The notes: a model not told the origin generated them from the sequence alone. A DNA stretch of 16,309 nt from Gammaproteobacteria bacterium (GCA_003233255.1 QILH01000092.1:1-16309); one strand, 5' to 3'; positions 6,010 to 14,511 are shown, counted from the stretch's first letter. Made by a program: numbers and translations.

Positions 6010-7104
6010 ATGGGCAAACAGACACCATTATATAAAGCACACGTCGAGGCATCGGCCAGGATCGTTGATTTTGGCGGCTGGGATATGCCATTGCATTATG
6101 GTTCGCAAATGAAGGAACACGAACTGGTGCGTAATTCGGCGGGTATCTTTGATGTTTCGCACATGACGGTGGTCGATTTGAGTGGTGAACGGGTGGCAGA
6201 ATTTTTGCGTTATTTACTGGCCAATAATATTGATCGTCTAAAGCAACCTGGCAAGGCACTTTATACCTGTATGCTTAATGAAGAAGGCGGCGTGATAGAT
6301 GATCTGATTGTTTATTATATCAATGACAGGTTTTATCGGATGGTGGTGAATGCCTCGACGCGAGAAAAAGATCTGGCCTGGATAGAAAAGCAGGCGGCCA
6401 GTTTTAATATCGACATCAATGAGCGCGATGATCTGGCCATGATTGCAGTGCAAGGTCCGCAAGCCAGAGAAAAAGTGCATGCCGTGCTCAGTAAGCTCGG
6501 CAATAAAAAAGAGCGGGTCGCCGAACTAGGTCAATTCTTTATGGCAATGTTTGATGACGACTGGGCAATTGCCCGCACTGGCTACACCGGTGAAGACGGT
6601 TATGAAGTAATCTTACCGAATAAAGACGCAACACCATTCTGGGATGATTGCGTCGCACAAGGTGTGAAACCAGCCGGTCTGGGTGCGCGCGATACATTAC
6701 GACTTGAGGCCGGCATGAATTTATACGGCAGTGACATGGATGAAACCACTACGCCACTGGAATCGGCGTTGGGCTGGACGGTTGCCTGGGAGCCAGAGGA
6801 ACGTGATTTTATTGGGCGTAATATTTTAGTTGCGCAAAAATCAGCAGGTGTTAAACGTAAGCTGGTTGGCCTTTTACTTGAAGAGAAAGGCGTATTGCGG
6901 AACCATCAGGCCGTGCTGGTTGATGGGCTTGAAGCGGGTGAGATCACCAGTGGCAGTTATGCGCCCAGTTTAGGCAAGGCCATCGCTTTTGCACGGGTAT
7001 CGGCCGATATCGGTGAACGCGCCAAAGTGGATATTCGTGGTAAACAGGTTGATGTGCGGGTGGTAAAACCCCCGTTTGTTCGAAATGGTAAGGCTGTCGT
7101 TTAA
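6010..7104 (+). CDS. gcvT: Aminomethyltransferase, T-protein of the glycine cleavage system
   Basis: At 364 residues this is the normal length. T-protein takes the aminomethyl group from lipoyl-GcvH and makes 5,10-methylene-tetrahydrofolate plus ammonia in the cytoplasm. Visible family blocks are HVEASARIVDFGGWDMPLHY near the start, GIFDVSHMT (45-53), and GGVIDDLIVYY (93-103), whose Asp97/Asp98 region holds the catalytic aspartate. RTGYTGEDGYEV (189-200) and GLGARDTLRLEAGMNLYG (223-240) are the folate-binding central blocks. The C-terminal barrel has GEITSGSYAPSLGKAIAFA. AGAGG (5998-6002) precedes ATG 6010 by 7 bases. The gene lies 20 bases after lipA and 57 before gcvH, in the riboswitch-controlled unit. 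Nothing is truncated. Confidence 0.97.
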   Translation: MGKQTPLYKAHVEASARIVDFGGWDMPLHYGSQMKEHELVRNSAGIFDVSHMTVVDLSGERVAEFLRYLLANNIDRLKQPGKALYTCMLNEEGGVIDDLIVYYINDRFYRMVVNASTREKDLAWIEKQAASFNIDINERDDLAMIAVQGPQAREKVHAVLSKLGNKKERVAELGQFFMAMFDDDWAIARTGYTGEDGYEVILPNKDATPFWDDCVAQGVKPAGLGARDTLRLEAGMNLYGSDMDETTTPLESALGWTVAWEPEERDFIGRNILVAQKSAGVKRKLVGLLLEEKGVLRNHQAVLVDGLEAGEITSGSYAPSLGKAIAFARVSADIGERAKVDIRGKQVDVRVVKPPFVRNGKAVV

Positions 7105-7161
7105 AAATTGTTTTTAAAATAACGAACAGTCACTATTGATTAAAAAATTTGGGAGAAGAAT

Positions 7162-7551
7162 ATGAGTAATGTACCTTCAGAATTAAGATTTACCAAATCA
7201 CATGAATGGATTCGTCTGGAAGATGATGGCAGTGTCACCATCGGCATCACCGATCATGCACAGGATCTATTGGGTGATCTGGTTTTCGTAGAAACTCCTG
7301 AAGTTGGAGCGACCTACGCAACGGGTGATGACTGTGCCGTGGTTGAATCGGTCAAGGCGGCTTCCGATGTGTACTCACCGTTGAGTGGTGAAGTTACGCA
7401 AACCAATGAAGAATTAGCCGATGCGCCCGAGGTTATTAATACTGATCCGTATGGTAAAGGCTGGATCTTTAAAATGACATTAGCGGACGAAGGTGAACTC
7501 GATGGTTTACTGGACGCGACCGCGTATGGCGAACAAATTGCCGCTGAGTAG
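7162..7551 (+). CDS. gcvH: Glycine cleavage system H protein (lipoyl carrier)
   Basis: A 129-residue acidic protein that carries the aminomethyl group between the P, T and L proteins on a swinging lipoyl arm. The modification site is Lys65 in AVVESVKAASDVYSPLSGEV (59-78), in the same position as in E. coli GcvH. The N-terminal FTKSHEWIRLEDDGSVTIGI and the C-terminal YGKGWIFKM stretch are also typical. The start ATG 7162 has GGGAG at 7151-7155, 6 bases away. It is the obvious target of the LipA encoded at the head of the same operon. The next gene, gcvPA, begins 47 bases later. Confidence 0.98.
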   Translation: MSNVPSELRFTKSHEWIRLEDDGSVTIGITDHAQDLLGDLVFVETPEVGATYATGDDCAVVESVKAASDVYSPLSGEVTQTNEELADAPEVINTDPYGKGWIFKMTLADEGELDGLLDATAYGEQIAAE

Positions 7552-7598
7552 AAACGCTTTAGCTTCGTTTTATTAAATTAAAAACAGGTTTATTTAAC

Positions 7599-8996
7599 AT
7601 GCCCTTTATTCCACATACTGATGCCGAGTTAAAAGAAATGTTAGCCACGATCGGCGTTGGCGAAATTGAAGATCTCTTTGATGAAATTCCGGCAGAATTG
7701 CGCACGACTGGGCTTGACGAAATCCCACTGGGAAAAAGCGAGATGGAGATCGCTCAAATAATGCATCAACGTGCGGGCGAAGATCAGCGACGCTTATGTT
7801 TTGCCGGTGCTGGTGCGTATGAACATCATATCCCGGCCGCCGTTTGGGAACTTACCACTCGCGGTGAATTTTATTCTGCCTATACACCGTACCAGGCTGA
7901 GGCCAGTCAGGGCACGTTACAGCTATTATACGAATATCAGAGCATGATGACGGGCTTAACCGGCATGGATGTTTCAAATGCCTCGCTGTATGACGGGGCT
8001 TCATCGCTGGCCGAAGCGGTTTTAATGGCGGTGCGCGCGAATCGTAAATCAAAGTCAAAACGAATCTTGATGCCAAAGACGGTACATCCAAATTACCGTG
8101 CCGTGGCGCATACGATCACTCACCATCAGGGCATCGTGCTAGAAGAGCTTGATTACGATCAACCAACCGGTCGCATCGACATCAACAGCTTGCCCAAAGA
8201 CCCCGGTGATGTTACCGCGCTGGTGATACCACAACCGAATTTCTTTGGTAGTTTAGAAGACGTCGATGTCTTGACCGACTGGGCGCATCAGCATAAAGCG
8301 CTGGTCATCGCGGTTGTTAATCCAACGTCACTTGCACTTATTAAACCACCGGGTGAATGGGGTGAGATCGGCGCCGATATTGTCTGTGGTGATGGTCAGC
8401 CACTGGGTGCGCCTTTGTCATCCGGCGGGCCCTATTTTGGCATCATGTGTTGTCGTCAAGATTATGTAAGACAAATGCCGGGGCGCATCATTGGTCGTAC
8501 CACGGATTTAAATGGTGACGAAGGATTTACCCTGACCTTGCAGGCACGCGAGCAACATATTCGCCGTTCCAAGGCGACCTCGAACATCTGTACCAATCAG
8601 GGCTTATTAGTTACTGCGGCGACGATTTACATGAGCCTGGTTGGTCCACACGGCTTGTTTAATGTTGCCAGCGCGAGCCATAACAATACCCAAATGCTGG
8701 TTGATAAATTATCGAAGGTAGCCGGAGTAAAAAAAGTATTTACCAGCCCCTTCTTTCATGAAGCCGTATTTGAATTTGATCTGCCGGTAACTGAAATCCA
8801 GCGAGCGTTGTCGGCCCAAAGTATCGTAGCAGGTGTTAGCCTGGGTGAATATTATCCTGAACTTGAAAACTGTTTGTTGATATGTGCAACCGAAACCAAA
8901 TCGGTAGCGGATATCGATCTATTTGTTGACAACATATCTCGTATTGCAGCTCGCCTGGACTCGAGTAAGTGTCCAGTGCAACCTAAAATGGCATAA
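7599..8996 (+). CDS. gcvPA: Glycine dehydrogenase (decarboxylating) subunit 1
   Basis: 465 residues, matching the N-terminal half of fused P-proteins. In the two-gene form, PA and PB together make a PLP-dependent alpha2-beta2-type decarboxylase. This enzyme removes CO2 from glycine and loads the remaining aminomethyl group on GcvH. The N-terminus MPFIPHTDAELKEMLATIGV is characteristic. AGAGAYEHHIPAAV (70-83) and FYSAYTPYQAEASQGTLQ (91-108) are hallmark substrate-pocket blocks. The PLP lysine is not here but in PB, as expected. The Shine-Dalgarno before ATG 7599 is weak (CAGG at 7585-7588). Unusually, a thiol peroxidase gene separates it from gcvPB. Confidence 0.97.
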   Translation: MPFIPHTDAELKEMLATIGVGEIEDLFDEIPAELRTTGLDEIPLGKSEMEIAQIMHQRAGEDQRRLCFAGAGAYEHHIPAAVWELTTRGEFYSAYTPYQAEASQGTLQLLYEYQSMMTGLTGMDVSNASLYDGASSLAEAVLMAVRANRKSKSKRILMPKTVHPNYRAVAHTITHHQGIVLEELDYDQPTGRIDINSLPKDPGDVTALVIPQPNFFGSLEDVDVLTDWAHQHKALVIAVVNPTSLALIKPPGEWGEIGADIVCGDGQPLGAPLSSGGPYFGIMCCRQDYVRQMPGRIIGRTTDLNGDEGFTLTLQAREQHIRRSKATSNICTNQGLLVTAATIYMSLVGPHGLFNVASASHNNTQMLVDKLSKVAGVKKVFTSPFFHEAVFEFDLPVTEIQRALSAQSIVAGVSLGEYYPELENCLLICATETKSVADIDLFVDNISRIAARLDSSKCPVQPKMA

Positions 8997-9030
8997 GTTA
9001 TTTTAGAATGAATATATCAAGGAGAATAAA

Positions 9031-9522
9031 ATGGCGAATATTACAATAGAAGGAAATCCAATTTCGACTAACGGTGAATTACCGGCGGTAGGTTCGCAGG
9101 CACCGGATTTCAAATTGACCAACAAAGATCTGGAAGATAAGACCCTGGCGGATTTTGTCGGCAAAAAGAAACTGTTGAATATTGTACCCAGTCTCGACAC
9201 GGGTATTTGTGCCATGTCGACCAAACGTTTTAACGATGAAGCGCGCGATGATACGGTGATGCTAATCATTTCTGCCGATTTACCCTTCGCGATGGGACGT
9301 TTCTGTGAAACCGAAAAGACCGACAAGGTCATCACCTTATCGATGATGCGCAGTAAGAATTTCGCCAAAGACTATGGCGTTCTGATTCAGGATGGGCCAT
9401 TGGCTGGCATTACTGCTCGCGCGGTCGTGGTGCTGGATGAAAATAATAAAGTACTTTATACCGAGCAGGTTCCTGAAATCGTCCAGGAGCCGGATTACGA
9501 TAAAGCACTCGCAGCACTTTAA
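9031..9522 (+). CDS. tpx: Thiol peroxidase (atypical 2-Cys peroxiredoxin, Tpx)
   Basis: A 163-residue thioredoxin-dependent peroxidase that reduces H2O2 and preferentially organic hydroperoxides. Peroxidatic Cys60 lies in VPSLDTGICAMST and the resolving Cys92 in SADLPFAMGRFC, the two-cysteine layout of Tpx. The C-terminal half has DGPLAGITARAVVVLD and EIVQEPDYDKALAAL, both diagnostic of Tpx rather than other peroxiredoxins. In the active site T-P-V-C is replaced by T-G-I-C, a mild variation that leaves the catalytic Thr and Cys. It has a strong Shine-Dalgarno (AAGGAGA 9019-9025), better than those of its gcvP neighbours, suggesting high expression. It sits 34 bases after gcvPA and 25 before gcvPB, inside the glycine operon. 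No separate promoter or terminator was seen around it. Confidence 0.96.
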   Translation: MANITIEGNPISTNGELPAVGSQAPDFKLTNKDLEDKTLADFVGKKKLLNIVPSLDTGICAMSTKRFNDEARDDTVMLIISADLPFAMGRFCETEKTDKVITLSMMRSKNFAKDYGVLIQDGPLAGITARAVVVLDENNKVLYTEQVPEIVQEPDYDKALAAL

Positions 9523-9547
9523 TATTATTTTTGCAGGTTATTGAACT

Positions 9548-10990
9548 ATGTTAATTATAGAAAAATCTCTATCCGGTCGCGTCAACACCGCGCAAATTCC
9601 TCGAGGCGTCGAAGCCGTGACGGACATTCCCGAATCAATGTTACGCACGTCGCCGATGAAACTACCGGAAGTTTCCGAGATGCAAACGGTGCGGCATTAC
9701 ACGCAGTTGTCGCAGAAGAATTTTTCAATCGACACCCAGTTCTATCCATTAGGTTCCTGCACAATGAAATACAATCCTCGCGGTTGTAACACCCTGGCCA
9801 TGTTACCGGGATTTTTGCAACGTCATCCACTGAGTCCAGATAATTTGAGTCAAGGTTATCTTGCCAGCATGTTTGACCTGCAGGAAATGTTGAAAGCCGT
9901 CACCGGTATGCAGGAAGTTTCGTTGGCACCGATGGCCGGTGCGCAGGGAGAATTTGCCGGTGTGGCCATGATTCGCGCCTATCATGATGCAAAAGGCGAT
10001 AGCGAACGTACGGAGATCCTGGTGCCCGATGCCGCGCATGGAACGAATCCGGCCACCGCAACTATGTGTAATTTTAACGTCCGGGAAATTCCAACCAATG
10101 ATGAAGGTGATGTGGATGTTGAGGCTTTAAAAGCGGTTGTCGGGCCGCAAACGGCGGGCATCATGTTAACCAACCCATCTACCCTCGGTGTGTTTGAACG
10201 ACGCATCAAAGAGATCGCCGATATTGTGCATCAGGCGGGGGGATTATTGTATTACGACGGTGCCAATCTCAATGCAATCCTGGGTAAGGTCAAACCTGGC
10301 GACATGGGCTTTGACGTGATTCATATGAACCTGCACAAAACCTTTTCCACTCCACACGGTGGTGGCGGGCCCGGCGCCGGGCCGGTTGGGGTGAGCGAAC
10401 GTTTGATCCCATATTTGCCCGTTCCCATGGTCGCGAAAAAAGATGATCAATATTGTTTGTTGGCCGAGCGAGATTGCCCCGAAACTATTGGACGCCTGTC
10501 AGCCTTCATGGGCAATGCGGGTGTGCTGTTACGTGCCTATATCTACGCTGCGATGTTGGGGCGCGATGGTATGCAACGGGTCGCCGACTATGCTACGCTC
10601 AATGCGAATTACATGATGGTTAAATTACAAAAAGCCGGTTTTGAGTTGGCGTTTGAAAATCGACGCGCCACGCATGAGTTTATCGTTACTCTGAAGAAAC
10701 AGGCTAAGGAACTACACGTTAGTGCGATGGACTTTGCTAAACGTTTGTTAGATTATGGTTACCATGCACCTACCACCTATTTTCCATTGCTGGTGCCCGA
10801 GTGTTTCCTGATCGAGCCGACTGAGACGGAAACTAAACAGGAGTTAGACGGGTTTATTGAGGCGATGATTAAAATTAACGAGGAAGCGGAACGTCATTCT
10901 GAAATGGTTACCTCGGCCCCGCATACGTTACCGGTTCGGCGTCTGGATGACGTTAAGGCAGCCAGGGAACTTGATTTAAACTGGAATTAA
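9548..10990 (+). CDS. gcvPB: Glycine dehydrogenase (decarboxylating) subunit 2
   Basis: 480 residues, the C-terminal half of the P-protein and the PLP-carrying subunit. The cofactor Schiff-base lysine is Lys264 in HMNLHKTFSTPHGGGGPGAG. Other signature blocks are YPLGSCTMKYNPR (66-78), LAPMAGAQGEFAG (126-138), PDAAHGTNPATA (160-171) and YYDGANLNAI (235-244). It works with GcvPA to decarboxylate glycine. The start at ATG 9548 has only a weak GCAGG (9533-9537) upstream. The stop is 6 bases before the dgkA start, which indicates co-transcription and possibly translational coupling. Confidence 0.97.
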   Translation: MLIIEKSLSGRVNTAQIPRGVEAVTDIPESMLRTSPMKLPEVSEMQTVRHYTQLSQKNFSIDTQFYPLGSCTMKYNPRGCNTLAMLPGFLQRHPLSPDNLSQGYLASMFDLQEMLKAVTGMQEVSLAPMAGAQGEFAGVAMIRAYHDAKGDSERTEILVPDAAHGTNPATATMCNFNVREIPTNDEGDVDVEALKAVVGPQTAGIMLTNPSTLGVFERRIKEIADIVHQAGGLLYYDGANLNAILGKVKPGDMGFDVIHMNLHKTFSTPHGGGGPGAGPVGVSERLIPYLPVPMVAKKDDQYCLLAERDCPETIGRLSAFMGNAGVLLRAYIYAAMLGRDGMQRVADYATLNANYMMVKLQKAGFELAFENRRATHEFIVTLKKQAKELHVSAMDFAKRLLDYGYHAPTTYFPLLVPECFLIEPTETETKQELDGFIEAMIKINEEAERHSEMVTSAPHTLPVRRLDDVKAARELDLNWN

Positions 10991-10996
10991 ATTTTT

Positions 10997-11368
10997 ATGC
11001 CAAAAACTGGCGCAACAGGCTTAACTCGAATTATTAATGCCTTTGGTTATTCGATGAAGGGTATTTCTGCCGCGATTAAACATGAATCTGCGTTTCGCCA
11101 GGAAGCCGTCATGTTTGTAACCCTGTTACCGCTGGCTTTTTTTCTGGGACGCACCTACCTGGAATACATCCTGTTAATCGGTTGTCTGTTGCTGGTTTTA
11201 ATCGTAGAGTTACTGAATTCGGCCATTGAGGCTGTGGTCGATCATGTCAGCCCTGAATTTGCCGAATTAGCGGGGCGCGCTAAAGACATGGGCTCGGCTG
11301 CGGTGTTTGTTGCGTTAGCCAATGTCTTTCTGGTCTGGAGTTTCATCATCTTTGACCGCTTTGTATAA
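10997..11368 (+). CDS. dgkA: Diacylglycerol kinase (DgkA, prokaryotic membrane type)
   Basis: A 123-residue inner-membrane enzyme that phosphorylates diacylglycerol to phosphatidic acid with ATP, recycling lipid by-products into phospholipid synthesis. It has an N-terminal amphipathic region, three membrane helices (about 38-51, 54-72 and 102-119) and the signature ELLNSAIEAVVDHVSPE. The catalytic glutamates are Glu71 and Glu78. AGRAKDMGSAAV (92-103) follows, as in E. coli DgkA (122 residues). It starts 6 bases after gcvPB and ends 19 bases before the next kinase gene. Why it belongs to a glycine-regulated transcript is not evident. Membership is inferred from spacing and the lack of a visible terminator. 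Confidence 0.96.
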   Translation: MPKTGATGLTRIINAFGYSMKGISAAIKHESAFRQEAVMFVTLLPLAFFLGRTYLEYILLIGCLLLVLIVELLNSAIEAVVDHVSPEFAELAGRAKDMGSAAVFVALANVFLVWSFIIFDRFV

Positions 11369-11387
11369 AAATAATTGAGGAAAAATT

Positions 11388-12320
11388 ATGTCTGCACTGA
11401 TTTGCGGTTCGTTTGCCTATGACACTATCATGGTGTTTCACGATAAATTTAAAAATCATATACTGCCGGATAAGGTGCATATCTTAAATGTTTCATTTTT
11501 AGTCCCGGAGATGCGCCGCGAATTTGGGGGTTGCGCCGGTAATATTGCATTTAGTTTAAAAATGTTAGGTGGTGATCCTAAACCGATGGCCACGGTGGGT
11601 AACGATTTTTCGCCTTACGCAACCTGGATGGATCTACACGGTATTGACCGTACCTACCTAAAAGTCCTCAGTGATACTTTCACCGCACAGGCTTTTATCA
11701 CGACGGATCAAGACGATAATCAAATTACCGCATTTCATCCCGGTGCGATGAACAATGCGCACGAAAATAAAATAACGGATGGCAAAGACATAACCATCGG
11801 TATGGTGTCCCCCGATGGTCGTGATGGCATGATCCAACATGCGGCCGAGTTTGCCGAATCCGGCATCCCATTTATATTTGATCCCGGTCAGGGTCTACCG
11901 ATGTTTAATGGCGATGAGTTGACGACCTTTATCGATCAGGCCACCTGGGTCGCGGCCAATGATTATGAGTCGCAGCTGATTCAGGATCGTACCGGTAAGT
12001 CGATTGAAGAATTGTCTAAAAAAGTAGAGGCGTTTATTGTTACCCGTGGCGGAGAAGGCTCCTATGTTTACACCAATGGTCAGCGACTGGATATTCCCAG
12101 TGCAAAAACGTCTCAGTTACTTGACCCTACGGGTTGTGGCGATGCCTATCGCGGTGGTCTGTTGTATGGAATCATGAATGAGCTGGACTGGGAAACCACC
12201 GCACGTATTGCAGCCTTGATGGGTGCGATAAAAATTGAGCAGGCCGGCACTCAAAATCATAAAATCAGTGTCGATGAATTTAAACAACGGTTTAACGAAA
12301 ATTATGGATTTACTTATTAG
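11388..12320 (+). CDS. PfkB/ribokinase-family kinase (sugar or adenosine kinase, substrate unknown)
   Basis: A 310-residue ATP-dependent kinase of the ribokinase fold. The N-terminal signature is FGGCAGNIAFSLKMLGG (46-62). The NxxE motif is NDYE (191-194). The C-terminal signature DPTGCGDAYRGG (246-257) contains the catalytic base Asp252 and an anion hole in which the usual G-A-G-D is G-C-G-D. The family phosphorylates hydroxymethyl groups of sugars or nucleosides (ribose, fructose, adenosine). Proteins of this look are often annotated adenosine kinase or carbohydrate kinase, but the sequence does not settle the substrate. A good GAGGAAA Shine-Dalgarno lies before ATG 11388. It is the last gene of the + strand run, and its last 11 bases overlap the end of the convergent DUF255 gene. 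Confidence 0.9.
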   Translation: MSALICGSFAYDTIMVFHDKFKNHILPDKVHILNVSFLVPEMRREFGGCAGNIAFSLKMLGGDPKPMATVGNDFSPYATWMDLHGIDRTYLKVLSDTFTAQAFITTDQDDNQITAFHPGAMNNAHENKITDGKDITIGMVSPDGRDGMIQHAAEFAESGIPFIFDPGQGLPMFNGDELTTFIDQATWVAANDYESQLIQDRTGKSIEELSKKVEAFIVTRGGEGSYVYTNGQRLDIPSAKTSQLLDPTGCGDAYRGGLLYGIMNELDWETTARIAALMGAIKIEQAGTQNHKISVDEFKQRFNENYGFTY

Positions 12321-14415
12321 TTTGAGCATCAAAGTTTTTATCGGTCGATTTTATTAATGTTAGCAATGCTTCGATAGAATTGGTGGCGGGGAAACATTGT
12401 CTGCCTGAACACAGGTAGGCGATGTTGTTATCCGCCGCGGGAGCTTTATCCGCAATAGCAGAATTGAGTTCTTGTTCATTATTATCGATGTAGAAACACA
12501 TTGTGCGCGTATCAAAGTTACTATTAACTGAATCTTGCCATTTTGTTTTTTGTTCTTGATTACCACGAATGATAATAATATGCGGTGGGTAGAGGTATTC
12601 TTCCAAAGCATCAAGCATCGCAGCATGCGCATATGGGGTCTGACTTAGACTGGACCATGCATTGCGAATCGTTCGTTCACTGGCGTTGATATAACGTGGC
12701 TCGGATAGTAAATGCCCCAGTCGTGCTAACGCATAGGCGGCGATCGCATTTCCTGCCGGGATGGCTTCGTCGCTCATGGGTTTGGGTCGCTGAATAAGCT
12801 GTTCATGATCATGCGCGGTAAAATAAAATCCCCCCAGTTCTTTATCTTCGAAGTATTCCAGCAGGCTTTCGGCTAAATTTATTGCAAACCTTAAATATTT
12901 CGATTGCCATTGGGCAGATAATAACTCGAGTAACGCATCAAGCACAAAGGCATAATCATCCAGGTACGCCATGATGTCGGCAGAATCGTCTTTATAATTT
13001 GCATATAAGCGGCCCCTGACAAACATCTTCTCAAGAATAAAATCACCGGCACGTTGTGCGGATGTAATAAATTTTGGTTCACGCAATAAGCGGCCCGTCT
13101 GTGCCATCCCTTTTATCATTAACGCATTCCAGGCTACGAGTATCTTGTCGTCGCGATCAGGACGGACGCGCGTATCACGTGCGGACAATAATTTTTGTTT
13201 AGCTCGGTTTATATGTGCAGTTGCATCGTTTACGGATATTTTATTTTCTGTTGCGAGTGCCTCGACTGAACTAAACCGGTGCAGGTGCCAGTGTCCTTCA
13301 AAATTAGCCTTTCGATCTAAACCAAACAAAGGAGCGAACAGCGAATATTCCTGTTTATTTAAAATCGACTTAACCTGCTCAGGTTCCCACACGTAAAACT
13401 TGCCTTCTTCACTCTCTGAGTCCGCATCGAGGGTAGAATAATATCCGCCTTCGCCGGATTGCATTTCTTCGATAATCCAGTCTGCTGTTTCTATACTGGC
13501 TCGTTCGAAGCTGCGATCGTTAAAGACCTTTGACGCCATGGCATATAAACCCAGTAGCAGGCCATTGTCGTACAGCATTTTTTCGAAATGTGGGATCATC
13601 CATACGTCATCAACCGAGTAGCGAAAAAATCCCCCTCGCAGCTGATCATACAGACCACCTGAGGCCATCGCCTGTAAGCTGATGTATAATATGTCTTTAG
13701 CGCGTGTATCTTCGTTACCTGTATTTTGAGTTGCATTCCAGTGGCGCAGCAGGCGAACCAGATTAGTGGGGTGGGGAAATTTGGGCGCTTTACCGAAACC
13801 GGCGTGTTCATTATCAAACTGTTGTTCGAGTTGGCGGCGGGCCTGATCCAGTGGTGCGCTGTTTAAGTCATCACCTGACGATGCTGTATTTGTCAAAGAG
13901 TTTAATGCGGAAATGAGCGAGGCATTTTGTTCGCGGATTTGAGTTGGATTTTCTCGATAAAATTCATCGACTCGCCGCAATACATCTTTAAATGGTGGCA
14001 TGCCATGTTTTTCGGTATCCGGAAAGTAAGTGCCGGCAAAAAAGGGGATCTGATCATCCGGTGTCAGGATCATCGTCAACGGCCAGCCGCCGGGGCGCTG
14101 ATTTAGCATTTGGTGGGCGGTTTGATAGATCTTGTCCAGATCCGGTCGTTGTTCACGATCGACTTTGATATTAATAAAATACCGGTTCATAACATCGGCG
14201 GTCGCCGGATCGTCAAACGATTCATGCGCCATCACGTGACACCAGTGACAGGCCGAATACCCTATCGATAATAAAATAAGTTTGTCTTCCTGTTTGGCCT
14301 GGGTCAGCGCTTCCTGACACCATGGCCACCAGTCGACCGGATTGTGTGCATGTTGTAACAGATAGGGGCTTTTGCAATTGCTCAGTCGATTTTCAGATTC
14401 GCGTGTGTCGTTCAT
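12310..14415 (-). CDS. DUF255/SSP411-type protein: thioredoxin-fold domain plus (alpha/alpha)-barrel domain
   Basis: A 701-residue protein, probably cytoplasmic (no signal peptide), of the YyaL / spermatogenesis-associated protein 20 family. The N-terminal thioredoxin-like domain (about 8-170) has the family signature NRLSNCKSPYLLQHAHNPVDWW. It also has a C-H-W-C-H motif (Cys56, Cys59, in SACHWCHVMAHESF), followed by KVDREQRPDLD and GGWPLTMILTPD. The remaining ~500 residues resemble the six-hairpin glycosidase-like barrel seen in this family, with blocks such as GGFFRYSVDDVWMIPHFEKM and YDNGLLLGLYA. No biochemical role is firmly established; a redox or sugar-epimerase-like role is speculation. 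It is read opposite to the kinase and overlaps it by 11 bases. It is divergent from lgt, with 96 bases between the starts. No clear Shine-Dalgarno is seen at ATG 14415. Confidence 0.92.
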   Translation of the reverse strand: MNDTRESENRLSNCKSPYLLQHAHNPVDWWPWCQEALTQAKQEDKLILLSIGYSACHWCHVMAHESFDDPATADVMNRYFINIKVDREQRPDLDKIYQTAHQMLNQRPGGWPLTMILTPDDQIPFFAGTYFPDTEKHGMPPFKDVLRRVDEFYRENPTQIREQNASLISALNSLTNTASSGDDLNSAPLDQARRQLEQQFDNEHAGFGKAPKFPHPTNLVRLLRHWNATQNTGNEDTRAKDILYISLQAMASGGLYDQLRGGFFRYSVDDVWMIPHFEKMLYDNGLLLGLYAMASKVFNDRSFERASIETADWIIEEMQSGEGGYYSTLDADSESEEGKFYVWEPEQVKSILNKQEYSLFAPLFGLDRKANFEGHWHLHRFSSVEALATENKISVNDATAHINRAKQKLLSARDTRVRPDRDDKILVAWNALMIKGMAQTGRLLREPKFITSAQRAGDFILEKMFVRGRLYANYKDDSADIMAYLDDYAFVLDALLELLSAQWQSKYLRFAINLAESLLEYFEDKELGGFYFTAHDHEQLIQRPKPMSDEAIPAGNAIAAYALARLGHLLSEPRYINASERTIRNAWSSLSQTPYAHAAMLDALEEYLYPPHIIIIRGNQEQKTKWQDSVNSNFDTRTMCFYIDNNEQELNSAIADKAPAADNNIAYLCSGRQCFPATNSIEALLTLIKSTDKNFDAQTNK

Positions 14416-14444
14416 GTCATAACTTTTTGTAAGAGTTTAAATTG

Positions 14445-14453
14445 TGCTAAAGT
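14445..14453 (+). promoter_or_regulatory. Possible extended -10 promoter for lgt
   Basis: TG-C-TAAAGT (TG at 14445-14446, hexamer 14448-14453, 4 of 6) in the 96-base divergent gap would start transcription near 14460, 52 bases before the lgt ATG. The only -35 candidate (TTGTAA 14427-14432) is too close (15 bases), so the call rests on the extended -10. Confidence 0.3.
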
Positions 14454-14511
14454 CAGCGGGTTTTTATTATCCCAACAATGACAGCAGTCGTTAATTGAAG
14501 AGTAAATAACC

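Noticed and set aside
9003..9368. Minus-strand 121-codon open frame
   Set aside because: It is a shadow of tpx; the + strand frame has all Tpx motifs.
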